This document shows positions 1 through 13,291 of a stretch of DNA of 64,000 bases, piece after piece. The notes beneath the pieces were generated by a model. That model saw only the letters and a list, made by a program, of their open reading frames with translations. It ran no database searches and was not told the origin of the DNA. Made by a program: the position numbers and the translations under genes. Position 1 is the stretch's first letter. Every line of letters begins with the position of its first letter. Source of the stretch: Karstenula rhodostoma CBS 690.94 (Eukaryota; Ascomycota; Dothideomycetes; Pleosporales; Didymosphaeriaceae). Where the stretch lies: positions 1,558,809 to 1,622,808 of the forward strand of contig MU001505.1 in assembly GCA_010093485.1 (NCBI GenBank), written 5' to 3'.

Positions 1-1935
<1,935 letters not shown>

Positions 1936-2576
1936 CCCCACCCCGACTCTCTACTTGTTGTGCATAGAAAACGAGATATTTGCATTGGGCCAGGACGGAG
2001 GAAATGTGATGAATTTGCATGGGGCTAAGACTGACTGGCTGGCTGGCTCGGTTGGTAGCACGGGGGTTGGGTTGGGCAAAGAGTAAATTCTTCGGATATG
2101 TATACTGAGCTATTTCGCTAGACGGGATGAGATAGGACAGGACAATGAATTATGAATTCGCAACGAGAGATGTGTGTGTGGGCTAGAGATTGTGAGGTTC
2201 GAGGGGGTATATGGGCGAGTTTAGTTTCGTTAACACGGCCTTGTGTATTGAGAACATACGTGCACATATCGTAATCGCCCTGAGCTCTAAACGGACTATG
2301 CAACATTTGGACCTTCGATAGAAAGGAACTCACAGCTCTTATATTGTAGAGATTCACTATGAGGTAGGGTAACTTAATGAAGTAGGGGGACAAAAAGGTG
2401 CGTTGTGCTTTGCCAATGCACGAACAAAGGGGGACCAAAAAAGCGGCTAAGGCGATTTGGTGATTTGATCAGCTCTTATATCACAACAGAAACCCCTCCG
2501 TAAAAGCTCGAACAAATGCAATATGCTTGCCACCCAGCCCAACAAACGCCTCGAATGCAAATCCCCATCTCCACGC
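1936..2576. other. Intergenic between convergent MetAP2 and Mpp10
   Basis: These are the 3' regions of two convergent genes. I see no coding potential, repeat or RNA gene. Confidence 0.5.
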
Positions 2577-4852
2577 CTATAGCTTATAGCTCCCCGCGCC
2601 CCTCTTCGCCCCCTCCTTAACCTCCTTACCCTCAACATCAGTAACAACCCCCTTCTTCCCAATAACCTGGACCCCACCCTTCTTCAAGTCTCCCAGCAGC
2701 TGCTTCCGGTCCTTAACCTTCTTCTCCCGCCCGGTAACCTCGGCGTCCTTCTTCTCCACCTCGTGGAGCCCCGCCTTCTTGATGCGCTCCTTCTCCCTGC
2801 GTCGCCGGCGCAGCTTCTGCTCCCGCGTCATCTCCTCTCGTGCGACGGGCAGCCCGCCCTTCGTTACTACCTCAGCGTTGTTCTTGTCGCCGTCCTTGTC
2901 CTCGCCCGGGCGGTACAGCTCCTGCGGCGCAAGCATGCTCGCGCCTGCGACGTCGCCGCCAGCCGTCGGCCGCGCGTCTTCCATCGTGATCGCCGGCGCA
3001 TCGACGCGGATCTCGAGGTTCGCGGCGACGGGCTTGGGCTTGAAGTTGCTGCTGGCGAGGGCATCGAGCTTCGCAGATACGCTGCGCCACAGCTCGCTGA
3101 TCTCGGCATGCTCCTTCTTGAGCTTCTCGTCGCGGGCGTCGACGAAGTTGGGGTCGACTGCCTTGAGGTGCTCTTCCTCATAGATTTCGGCGAGGCCCTT
3201 TGTGTTCTTCGTGTCGTCGAGCTCGAAGACGCCGCGGCGCTCGCGGGGGCCCGTTGCGAGGTCGTCTGGGCGGCGGCGGCGCACTTCGTCGAATTCGCCG
3301 GCAAGGATGCGCCGCCTGATGAGCGCTTCAATGTCCTCTGATACTTCCTGTGTGATGACGGGCACGGGTTTGCCCGCTCGCTCGTACTCGAGGTCTTCTT
3401 CCAGCAGGGAGTTGACAGGCCGGTCGGACGCGCGCGCTTCTCCGGCGAGCTGCCAACCGCGCTTTGCGACATTGGCAGCTTCCAGCTTGCGGATCTGCTC
3501 TGCGAGCTTGGCTTGCCGGCGTTCGTGGGTACTACGTCGTGATTTCGGGTCTGACGGATCGGCGTCGCTGAGATCGTCGTCGGATGCCACGTTGTCCTCG
3601 TCTGAGAACAAATCGCCGTGAACTCTTGAGATGACTTTCTGTATGTCGTCCTCATCCGGCTTTGTGTTTTGAGGGTCCGCCGCGGAGGGGAAGTTATGTG
3701 GATTGGGACGCCCTCGCTTCTTCTTGTTCTTGCCCACTTTGTTTGCTGGGGGCGCGAAGAAGTCCGCATACATGACATTATTTGCGTTCGCTCCCTCGTC
3801 CATGCCGTCCATCTCGCCGTCCTGGAGCTCTTCATCGTCGCTTTCGCCTTCCGGTGCGTTGAGGTCAACGTTGCCGAAGGTTGGGCCGGCTTCTTCGTCT
3901 GATTCGTCATCGTCCATGTCGTCGCCGGCATCCCCCTTCTTGCTTGCTTCCGTGGAGTACGGATCAGCCTCCCAGACGATCTCGTCTTCATCACTGTCCG
4001 CCGCCTCGCCTTGATTGTCCCGTTGCTCCTGTTATTTGTTAGAATTATTGATCGCTTCCGCATGCGTTTCAGGTGGAGTCTTACAAGGAAGTCCGTTTGC
4101 TTGTTAAACTGGTCGATCTCGAAGAAGCCATCATTCAAGCCGTTAGGGTCTGGGTGATACGTCTCTGCCGGCTCGTCCAGATCGGAGCCATCATCAGAGA
4201 AGATGCCTTCCGCGTCGTCTTCCATGTCGACGTCCTCACCATCCAGCTCATCCTCGTCCTCGTCATCTTCGCCCTCTAGCCCTTCTTCGCCCGACACATC
4301 CTCGCCATCATACTCCCAGTCTACACCCTCCGCGCCAATGTCTGAACTTTCCTCATCCTCTTCCAAGTCTGCGCCACTGCCCTCGGAATCGTCGTCGTCT
4401 TCGCCTGCTCCGATCGCCAAGGTGCCGTCCTCGTCGTCCCGAGGCAGCGCCAATTCGATCTCCTCGGCCGCAGCATCCACAATTTTCCTAGTCTGCTCGA
4501 AAACTTGATCGACGCCGAAGCCCTGCAAGTGCACTTTTTTCAGATGCAGGACTCTAATATCGCCGTCGTAGCCCTCGCCCCGCTTCCTCTTCTTTCTGAG
4601 CTCTTGCTGTCGCTGTGCCTGTTCTTCGCTCACGCCCACCGCGACCGGGTCAAGAAACTGTTTCGCAGCAGCGAGGAAAGCGCCATTCAGCTGCGAAGTC
4701 GGCTGGAGGAAGGCGAGCGGGCTCGCAAGGAGCTTCACGGCGGGGTTCGCGGTCGCATTGGCGTTGAGGTCCATTGGGGACGGCTGGGCGGAGCTTGCGG
4801 AGAGTGTGTGCGAGGAGATTGAGTTGTCTGGTGAGAAGGACACGGGCGCCAT
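2577..4852 (-). CDS. MPP10: U3 small nucleolar ribonucleoprotein protein Mpp10
   Basis: Nucleolar component of the SSU processome, bound to U3 snoRNA with Imp3/Imp4 and needed for 18S rRNA processing. Two exons, 4852-4085 and 4028-2577, with a 56-base intron (GTAAGA...AACAG) give 739 residues. Family landmarks in order: a long acidic centre (DDDDSEGSGADLEEDEESS and similar runs), FEIDQFNKQTDFL just before the intron, VMYADFFAPP, a Lys-rich nuclear-localisation-like stretch, the conserved block around EYERAGKPVPVITQEVSEDI plus ALIRRRILAGEFDEV, LDALASSNFKPKP, and a basic C-terminus. The frame stays open upstream to another ATG at 4963, but the 37 extra residues look like leader translation, so I prefer 4852 (MAPVSFSPDN). 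The neighbouring MetAP2 is also tied to protein synthesis, but the two genes are convergent, so this is probably chance. Confidence 0.93.
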
Positions 4853-5474
4853 GCTTGTCGAGTCTACAGCCAGGCTCTGATCTCGGCTCTGTCTCAGAAT
4901 CGTCTTGCGCCGAGCTGGGAATGCGGGCAAGAACTTTTTGGTGCAAAAGGAAGGCGCGGCCAAGATTTCGGTGGTCTGTGCCCCGCGCTACGCAACGGCT
5001 CCGCTCCAGCTCCGCTAGACACTGCCTCCACCACCCATACATTGCGTATTCATTCTTGAATCGGTAGAACATTATCAAACCCCAAAACGATTTATCTATG
5101 CGAATAAGCAATTACAACTTCGACGGTACTCAATTGTACCTCTTAATTGATTATGAGCTCGTCCATATTTTTGTCTATTACTTTGTGGGAAATTTGTGGT
5201 TCGTGTCAAGAAAACCATTCATCATGTGAGGACTATTTGGATTAGGACGGATTTCACGACGAAATTATCTCAGAAGTTACACTGAGAAATGAACAAACGC
5301 TTTAATGCCGAACTATCCAAGCGAACGAACTACTAGTAGAAAATATTAGGGAGAGAACGACTGGGAAAAAAAGAACCTCCAACACATTTATGCCATGCCA
5401 ACCTGCCCAACTGCACCCAGACCATCCAAAACCTCCCAATCACATTCCGACCCGAAAACATGCACCTCCCATCC
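4853..5474. other. Intergenic, AT-richer
   Basis: No gene is seen. Bases 5161-5221 loosely resemble 46123-46190 (shared blocks gtccatattt, gtctatta and gttcgtgtcaa), a possible old dispersed repeat. Confidence 0.4.
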
Positions 5475-5852
5475 CTACTCCGGGCACTGCAGGTTAAACC
5501 CATTCAAGTACACAGGAACCGCCTTGCTCTTATCCCCATCCAAATCCACAAAGGTCTTCCCCCTCCCATTCAAATCGATAATATGGTTGTAGTTCTGGAA
5601 GAAACACCGCGTTCTATCGGTGAATTGCGTTAGCTGCGCCGAAGTGCCCACGATGGCGCCGTGGTCGTCGATGGCGCTGCCGCGGAAGAGGGAGGTTAGG
5701 TTGCGTGCCAGACCGTCGCTGGGGACGGTGGCGGAGGCATGGGCACCGGTGAGGTCGTTGGTGACGGAGACGGTGATTTGATGGATTGGGTTTGGGACGG
5801 CGGTGATGAGGGTGGCGAGGAAGAAGGCGGTGGATATGAGGGTGAGCTGCAT
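5475..5852 (-). CDS. Small secreted protein, function unknown
   Basis: A single-exon frame of 125 residues. It begins with a strong signal peptide (MQLTLISTAFFLATLITAVP) with likely cleavage after the Ala/Val-rich end. The mature part is about 105 residues, has two Cys (in TRCFF and NLQCPE, which could form one disulfide), two N-glycosylation sequons near NLTS, and a hydrophilic C-terminal half. No enzyme motif is visible. Size and secretion fit the loose class of small secreted proteins of plant-associated fungi, some of which are effectors; that role is only a possibility. It stands alone between a housekeeping gene and the decayed patch at 6.7-9.8 kb. Confidence 0.7.
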   Translation of the reverse strand: MQLTLISTAFFLATLITAVPNPIHQITVSVTNDLTGAHASATVPSDGLARNLTSLFRGSAIDDHGAIVGTSAQLTQFTDRTRCFFQNYNHIIDLNGRGKTFVDLDGDKSKAVPVYLNGFNLQCPE

Positions 5853-6707
5853 TTTGGTGGGTGGGTGGTTGGTAAAGAGGTAGTTGTGGAGAGATGTAGA
5901 AGTGGGTTCAATAATTTCAATGGCGATATAAGTTGATACTGATGATGAAGTTTAGCATGCGTAAAAGGCGATATTTGTACGTCTTTTTCGACGAAAACAC
6001 CGAGTCCGTCAAAGAGGCGGTGCTAAGACGGTGAGCTTCAGCGTTGGATTGCCCAGGCAGAGGGGATACACTGCTGCAACTGATTGAAATCTTCAGCTTT
6101 CCTACTCCAGCTCGCAATGGTATACCATGTCGGGCTGTTATTCTAGGTAATCCCGTGTGCATGGGATGCATTCACTCGACCTTTTCACCAACCACAACTC
6201 GTCAGCCTGACCAGCTTGACTAAGGCACGCTCTCAGAACTCGGTGTTCGAACGAATGTCCACGGTGTCGAGCCATCACCGCTGCCGTGGCGGTGAAAGCG
6301 TTGCTTCAGCTGTGCTTGGCGCTCTCAGCTCCACCACTTTCCTCGGCCTTCCTGTCATCGGCGACTGTATCGGAGAACTGCAAAGATTTCCCACTCCAGC
6401 AAGGACACATCATCGAGTCGCAGTCGGATTACGGTGAACATACTAGAGTGTGCCCGGCGTTGAGATAGTCAGAATCTTCAAAATCTCCCCAGGTAAAATG
6501 TATCGCAGGAAAATAACCCATTGCTGATCACGAAGCTTCTACAAAAATTTCTACCTATACGTTTGGCGTGCCTCCTGGAGTTGCAAGCACACCTAGCAAG
6601 TATCAATCTTGGCTTGAATGCATACCATTCCTTCGTCCATTGGCTACAGAAACCGCGAGTCGAAATGGTAGGATTGACTGAGCGCATGAGCCCAGCCCTG
6701 CTTTACA
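5853..6707. other. Intergenic, no gene recognised
   Basis: Short frames on both strands lack domain features. The segment separates the secreted-protein gene from the pseudogene patch. Confidence 0.4.
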
Positions 6708-8095
6708 TCACAGTTGTCCATTCCTTAACAGACTATCCAATTCCTTATCCAAGTCTTCGTGGTCAAATACGGACTCCTGTTCAATCTCCAGATTATGCCA
6801 GGGCCCGCTGGCCTCCAAACCTTGCGAAGGTGCGTTGATGTCGTTGCCGTAGCGGGCGGATGGCATAGACGGTTCTATTTGGTTGTAGTTGTAAGTGACC
6901 GAATCAGGTGCTGTAGGGCCAACCGCTGGAGCAGGATCATCGATTGACACGATGGCGGCAGCTTCATCTCGCGCATCAGACTTGTTCATCTTAGCCTTCT
7001 TGCCCTTCTTTTCAGGAACCCACCATCCAGCCTATGAGATGGGTTCTACTGGTCTTGCATTCAGGTCCTCCTTTTTCTCCATCAGGATGAGCCGTTCAGA
7101 CTTCGACTTTGCTTGCATGTTTTCAATGTCCCTCTCGTGTCTTTCAAGAATTGCAGCAGCACCGGCATTAATGTCAGCACTAGAAGTCTGACCATCTTTG
7201 AAATTTCCGAGTAGCGCGCCGTCGAGGTGTTCGCGGGCATGAAAGTAAGAACCAACGAGACGCTGCTGATGCTCTGAGTGATCTGTTCCATCTTGTCATT
7301 GCACCAGTGCCAGTTGCAAAGTCTCGATGTTGCTTAACAAGCTTTGAATGTGTTGAACGCATGTGTTCAACGTCTCCATTGTGACGGTCGACTTAATAGT
7401 TGTCGTGGTCATTATATTTGTCATGGCGCTCGAGTTTAGGTCATTTCTATCGACTCCCTCTTCAACGTCCAGTATGGTGCTGTCTTCACTCGTGCTATAA
7501 TTCCCAAGTGATTCTTCGTAACGCTGGGTCGACTCCTTTTTGTACTGCAGCAGTTCTTTGATCTCCTCTCAGTGAGCCGCTAACACCTCTCGATCGTGTT
7601 ATCGAGCGGCGGCCGGGTGCGCAAACATCAAGACCGTGGTGAGCAGCTGCAATGTGATCTTTAGCTTATCAACATGGCTTCTGAAGAGCTCGATCTTTGG
7701 CTCTCGGAACGGGAGCATCATCCGCCTGAGCGTGTTCTTTTTTGATTTCTTGAGAAGGGCGCTGATCTCCTCAAATACGTTCGAACACTCGCGCACTGTC
7801 TCGTTGGCTGTTTGTAGTGCGCTTTTCTTCAGCAGCTTAGACGTCGCATCCTGCCGGAAAAGGGGCCCCAGTTCCTTGATTGCAGACGCAGTGACTGATC
7901 GGGTGTATTCAGTCAGTAGGTGTCTGTACAAGGCTGTTTTAGAAAACATTCACGCCTGATCTCCGTGGCGATGCCTTTGATCAGCCGATCCGCTGAAGCT
8001 ACACTCTCGGCATATTGATAAAGTGTCTCCGAGAGCTTGAGACCAGCGCCGGCAACCTGTATAACTGACGCGACAAGTCCGATCGCTTCGGCCAT
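6708..8095 (-). pseudogene. PigL_N (fungal STAND N-terminal domain)-type protein, decayed
   Basis: Exon 1 (8095-7954, MAEAIGLVASVIQVAGAG...GIATEIR) joins by a 59-base intron with GTGAAT donor, CTGAC branch and CAG acceptor to a frame starting at 7894 (LTASAIKELG...). The start, the amphipathic helices and the segment NTLRRMMLPFREPKIEL match the fungal N-terminal domain placed before STAND/NACHT modules (PigL_N), whose function is unknown. From 7894 one reading frame runs to 6708 with recognisable late motifs (EEIKELLQYKKEST, GTDHSEHQQRLVGSYFHAR, AGWWVPEKKGKK) but is cut by four in-frame stops at 7599-7601 (TAA), 7569-7571 (TGA), 7296-7298 (TGA) and 7032-7034 (TAG). There are no frameshifts. 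The first two stops could be removed by a weak 61-base intron, but the last two cannot without losing conserved sequence. Each stop is one C-to-T step from a sense codon. Confidence 0.75.
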
Positions 8096-8727
8096 TGCGA
8101 TGAGTTGGTGATTAGGTGTAAACCCAGTCAGATGGAGGGGCTTAGCAGCACTGAAATACGGTGACAAAAGTGGCAGAACGCTCGTACAAGATAACGGAGA
8201 TCAAGTGTCTAGATTGGGGCATGTACTTGAGTCGTCAAATCTCTTGGAGCAGCAGATGGCGAACGCTTTGTTGGCATGCTTTTCGAGTGGGATGAAGAAT
8301 GAAGTGGGGCTGAGGTTAGGGCTCCGAGCTGAATTGGGAGCCACCGAATACGCGATACCAGCTTGGGCAGTGGTCGCGCATCCCGTCCAAAAAGAGCCTC
8401 ATGCAATCCCAAGAGACGGCCACTTCAATCGGTTCAGAAGCTGCAACGTTGTGCTGGAAATACTCCATATCTCATGACGTCCGCATCGTCGTAGATCGAT
8501 ATAAGTCCTGTAATTTGGCGGCAGTCAGGAAGCATAAGAGCTTGTTCGAGTGTCCAAACAAATGCATTGATCCACACGTGATTGCCGCTGTGAACAATTG
8601 TACATAATCCAGAAAGCCACACCAGGATTCATCCAACACTGTGCCGAGCAACATCCTCGACAACGATTACTATGCAATAGACACTGCTACAGAGAATGTC
8701 AAACCGGAAAATGATCGTCGACCTGAC
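8096..8727. other. Intergenic between two pseudogenes
   Basis: No reading frame with recognisable features; it lies inside the decayed patch. Confidence 0.4.
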
Positions 8728-9807
8728 TTATGCAATAGTTGCCCATGAGCCAGAACCTAGTGACAGTAGACCTGTCTGGGGATGACATCCGATATACTCA
8801 AAGTCTTGCTGCTCGGGCAGCAGGACCATAATCTCATGGTGTAGCCGAAGAGTATAATCATTGTCAAGCTCTTTCGTATACTGGAGAAACCGGCCAAAGA
8901 TAGCGAGATACGTCTTATGCTCCTTGCTCCATTTCTCCAGCGATCCGAGAGTGTCAAAGAATCCCAGACCGAAAGTCTTGTCTGTGTCCGTGTTCGTGGT
9001 GCTTGGGTCGATTACAGCCATCATGCGGTTTTCAATACAGCCAACCTAGGTGCCTTCGTCTCTGAGAAAGTACATCCCCTTTTCAAGGACAGGATGCATG
9101 GTCTCCAGATATAGCTTGCGCTCTTCCGGTCTCGTAGCTGACCAGTCCTGACCTGATCGGATGACACACAGATTCTTTTTGCCCTTGATCTTGATCCGCT
9201 GTTTGGTGGAATCTACTTCCCCGCCATTAGAGGGTGCGTGTTGACCTTCGCCATCCAGCGGGTCAGTCTGTGCTGCAGGTAGCCTGTCACGCGCAGACCC
9301 CCAGTATACGTGCTCCAATATCGGTCCACTCACACTCTGACGCATGTGAGCACATCCCTCGGGTACTTCATTGTCTGAGAAGACCGTCTCGAAGCGATCT
9401 ATAGGCGGAAAGAAGATTTCCTTGAACCATCCAACCTTCTCCAACTCCGGCTTGAGACTCGTCCACCACTGCTCGAATCCACTTGACGTCAGCCACTTCG
9501 TATATTCTTCCTTGCTGCTCCAGTACGATATCAAGGTTTGCATTCCATAGCCTTGGCTGTCTATGGCTGATGCCATGTCCCAGAAGCGTGGAGCATGTGG
9601 GTCCTCGCGCTCAACAAATGCTCTCACCGGAGCTAGCGGAGATTGAGGTAACGTTAGGGCTTGCACACCAAATACAGCAACAACTATGTCTTTTGTGCTT
9701 TCCGGGAATCGGGCCATGTATGCCGGTACTGGAGGGACCCAGCCTGGCGGCGTGCTAGTCGGCTGCCAGCGTTGGCAACGCAGATGCTGAGGGATCGCTG
9801 CGTCCAG
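8728..9807 (-). pseudogene. Heme-containing aldoxime dehydratase (phenylacetaldoxime dehydratase type), decayed
   Basis: The family dehydrates aldoximes to nitriles with a b-type heme. The minus frame contains IPQHLRCQRWQP (family-like N-terminus), YMARFPESTKDIVVAVFGVQ, MQTLISYWSSKEEYTKW, EHVYWGSARDRLP, NLCVIRSGQDWS, FFDTLGSLEKWSKEHKTYLAIF, LRLHHEIMVL and FEYIGCHPQTGLL, covering essentially the whole family length of about 350 residues. Two defects are visible. An in-frame TAG at 9046-9048 sits in the middle of ...FLRDEGT/VGCIENRMM, and no intron can excise it. The expected start position at 9807-9805 is CTG, with no in-frame ATG upstream before a stop; the next ATG (9717) would drop the conserved N-terminus. 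The residue before LAIF is Tyr, where I recall His in relatives. A catalysis-dead relic is the best reading; stop readthrough is less likely. Confidence 0.75.
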
Positions 9808-11024
9808 TTCCGTGTCTTTAGATCTCGCAGGTGGGTAAAATGATTCATATGTTCTGTTTTAATGGTGCTAAACCTGCTAGGTCTTTCAAGTGTAGTGGTA
9901 TGGTGGTATCGATCTAATGAGGGCTTCAATGCCGGACGTATTCCGCGTGAACCAAACAATTGCACTGGCTTATCTTCCACTTCAGCGGGGAGGATAGGCT
10001 GTGATACGCTCGCCGTTACGGGCGTTAGGCGAACACGACTCAGTTATTTGTTTGTACTACCAGCCACCTCTCCCTTGCCCACTCAACCACTGCTTAATAT
10101 ACTTTACCGCCTGCATCCATACTCTATGCAGAAGTCATATCGGTCAATACATTTACTAACAGCGTTGATCAGGTGTGGTGGCACTGGAAGGTATTGGTTT
10201 CCACGGAGATCTCACCGTCCACTATCTAGCTCCAAGAGATAGTTTCCAACATTATCCGACCTGTGAGAGCTGTCAATTATTCAGAGGTCGCGTAGAGAAG
10301 CCAATGATCGACACGGTATATGGCGCCGGCGGCGATCTGAATTCGGGTGTTCCCTCCTTGTATCTGTGGTTGATTTTCATTGGACTCGAGACGATGCAGC
10401 GGGATCGAAGTGGGCTGATTGTTTCCAGGGCTGCTTAATGGCCCCAGGCCGAATTTCTCTCACCGCAATTATTGATGTTCAGACGTTTCTGCTCAGCAGA
10501 GGGGTGTTAACGCAAGGCTGGGTACTGAGCGCAGCTTACGAACCAACTACCTAGGTATAAGTCTCTTCTACAACGCTGCCGTAGGCGAAAATCCATGGTC
10601 ATGGAAATGAGCAGTCACGAACAATATTCAAAACGGCGATTGCAGCATGGAAAACACTCTGTATTCGAGATTCCAGAAGACAAACTTGGACGTTGTAGAC
10701 GCCACTGATGCTGTACCTGGCCTAACCGAAGAAAGTTAGACCTGCTCCAGAAACAAGTTCACCGGACGATCCTTCCACCGACGTCAAGCCTCACACCCCC
10801 TGTTCCTCGTACGTTTGGGATCGACGTGACACCGAGTCGTTATTGGATGGTGGACTTATGCCGGCGCCAGTTAGCCACATAAAGCGGTTCAGTGTGGCTG
10901 TGGCCGACCCCAACCATGATGATGTCATTTCTAGTAGCTTGGAGGCCTGTTTATGATGGCTTCCCCTCATGTTCCTACTACAATTGACTCGCCCTAATAC
11001 CATCTGCAATACTGTTATAAGAAC
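9808..11024. other. Intergenic, 1.2 kb, no gene recognised
   Basis: Frames such as 10175-10438 (+) show no family features. The region may hold further decayed sequence related to the neighbouring pseudogene patch. Confidence 0.4.
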
Positions 11025-12791
11025 ATGGCAGAAGCTCCACGACCAGGCGGAAGAAAACTAGTCAAAAGACGAACCGGCAGTGCTGGGCCCTCACCTAGCC
11101 GCGATCGTGCACCGTCCGGAAACCGACGTTCGCAACAGGATACACCCGCCGTCCCACAGATAGACTTGGAAGCTACTCCGATGCCACAAGAAACCGGTAC
11201 ATCGTCCGAAAAGGAGAAGCGATCGAAATGGCGGCTCTCGAACCCTTTCCATTCCAAGGACAAGGACCGCAAAGATTCAGTAGCAGTTGCAGTTGGAGAC
11301 CCCGCCCCAGTCCAAAGCTCAGATACTGCAGAGAGGCCCCAAGCTGCACGAAACTCAGCGACTGCGGGGGATTCCGCATACTTCTCCAGTGAGCACGTCA
11401 ACAGCTCGAACGACACAAGTGGACACCCCAGTTTTTCAAGCGCTGAGAGACGGGGTTCGCGCGGTGAACAGTTGCAGGCGCCGACAGCGACTTTGCAGCC
11501 ACCGACCACTAGTGTCACTCCACCCACGCCCTCTGCGTCTCTAAGCCATGGCCATGCCACGCAACTACCACCACAGCCATTGCCGCCAGCACAGGTTCAA
11601 CAAGAGGTTCTGCAGAGAGACTCGTATACCGACCAGAGAACAGGAAATGTGGTGACCACGACGACGACCGTCAGTACGCCCCAAACCCGACAGCCCAACA
11701 GTGCGTATTTTCTAACATTAATACTAGACCACAACTACAACCACTACAACAACCGGGCCAGGTGGGTCTACAACTGTGCAGCAACCTGCAGGGCATGATG
11801 AGATCGTATCGACCCAGGCCAACGTGACAAACACATCTGGACCGAGCCCACCATCCCCAGCTCCGCCATTACCACATGATCGGATTAGTACCCCTCCTAA
11901 GCAAGCTGGGCCAGCCGTACCTGGGCCAAGCTCCTCGCCACCCATCCCTAACAGGAACAATATGCGCAATCGCGTAGAGTTGGACTCAGTCTCGCCAGGC
12001 ATTGAGCGGCCCAATCCCTTGGTCAGCCCGATTACACCCTCAAGTCCGTCGGGGCATAATTTCTCATATCCGGCGCGAGCACCACCGGCCGGTGTCCCAC
12101 GTCAGGCCACCTCACAGGAATTTAACTCTCAGCATCCATTCGATCATTCTCAATCGTCGTTTGGGTCGCCCCAGCAACCGTTTGATCCTTCTCAACAATC
12201 GCCTGTGCCTCCTCCGCAATCATACGATCATTTGCAACAGCACCAAGCTCACCACCAGGTGGGTTTTGATAATCGTGTTCACCCTGCACCCCTTCGACCC
12301 GGGCACCAATCCCAGCCCCAACAGAAGCAGTCGACTCTGGCGAACTTGAAGACGGCAGCTGCTGGCATTCATGTAAGTGCACTCCTGAGTTAGTATTTTC
12401 TTAGCTCACATTTGTTGAGGGCGCCGGCGAAGCACTCCGCGGCACGCTCAATCAGACCGTCGACAAACGCTTTGCGAAGCCCGATTCAGCCGTTCACGCC
12501 AAGAACCAAGCTGTCATTGACACGGGACGTTCGGAGGTCGAGACATTGTCTTTCCATCATCGCCAGCAGCAGCCTCAGTACCAGCCGCAACCACAGTTTC
12601 AGCAACGGCCTGTGCCGCAAGAACCATCGAAAGTCACCCACGACAGTGTTGGACCGCAAAACGACTGGAAGACACCATACACTGGTCCTCCAATCTCTGG
12701 ATCGCAGATAGAGGGGAGGAGTGGAGGAAAGATAAGCGGCTTCATGAAGAAGATGAAGAGTGGCCCGATGGCATCGGACAGGGGAAATTGA
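11025..12791 (+). CDS. Conserved fungal Pro/Gln-rich protein, function unknown
   Basis: Three exons (11025-11700, 11762-12372, 12420-12791) with introns of 61 and 47 bases restore one frame of about 552 residues. The second donor is a perfect GTAAGT. Most of the protein is disordered and low-complexity (Pro, Ser, Gln, His-rich runs such as QPQYQPQPQFQQRP). The part bridging exons 2 and 3, LANLKTAAAGIH/GAGEALRGTLNQTVDKRF, looks like the ordered conserved core: a short amphipathic segment of a kind I associate with uncharacterised filamentous-fungal proteins. The C-terminus is basic (GGKISGFMKKMKSG). There is no signal peptide, membrane span or enzyme motif. It may be a scaffold or adaptor, but this is only inference from composition. 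Confidence 0.8.
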
Positions 12792-12961
12792 AGGCATGTT
12801 CGATTTGAACATATACACAACGATTTTGAAAAGACACTGCGATTTTAACGGATGTATGATAACGACGCATTTGATGGAAGCTTTGGTGTTACAGCATAGT
12901 TTCGAGCACATAGCTTTATACGACCTCAACCGATGAAAACCCCCTTGACTCGGTTTACTTC

Positions 12962-13291
12962 TCACTCTGCAGCCCCATCTTCAAGATATACCATCATGAT
13001 CCCTTGAATGACGTCTTTCGCGAATGCTTTCAACGCCGCGTGCGCAGCGCATTCTTCGTCGTAGTACACCATGTCTTCCTTGTTCTTGAACTTGCTGATT
13101 GCTGCAAAGTTGAAGCCCTGGCTCCTTGGGTCTTCGAATGTAGGACCAGCCGTCACAGAGAGGAGATAGGGGTTTCCGTCTTTGAGTGCGTTGGTGGGCA
13201 TGCCGCGGAAGTGCGAGAGGAGGGTTTCGGCATCCGAAGAGGAAGGGATCTTGAAGAGCGTCACGCGTGTGATGGGGTTTGTGGTCGCCAT
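12962..13291 (-). CDS. Stress-responsive alpha/beta-barrel (Dabb) domain protein
   Basis: A single-exon protein of 109 residues that fits one Dabb domain. It starts MATTNPITRVTLFKIPSSSD, continues with LLSHFRGMPTNA, the Dabb-like SVTAGPTFEDPRSQGFNFAAI, and the closing segment DEECAAHAALKAFAKDVIQG. Dabb proteins form dimeric ferredoxin-like barrels; in plants and fungi their functions range from stress response to polyketide cyclisation, and no polyketide synthase lies nearby here. It is convergent with the preceding Pro/Gln-rich gene, with only 170 bases between stops, and divergent from the oxygenase gene to its right. Confidence 0.85.
   Translation of the reverse strand: MATTNPITRVTLFKIPSSSDAETLLSHFRGMPTNALKDGNPYLLSVTAGPTFEDPRSQGFNFAAISKFKNKEDMVYYDEECAAHAALKAFAKDVIQGIMMVYLEDGAAE

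Noticed and set aside
2867..4963. Uninterrupted minus frame of 698 codons through the Mpp10 locus
   Set aside because: It reads through the 56-base intron and continues in the wrong frame (Thr/Arg/Ser-rich); the spliced frame matches Mpp10 to its C-terminus.
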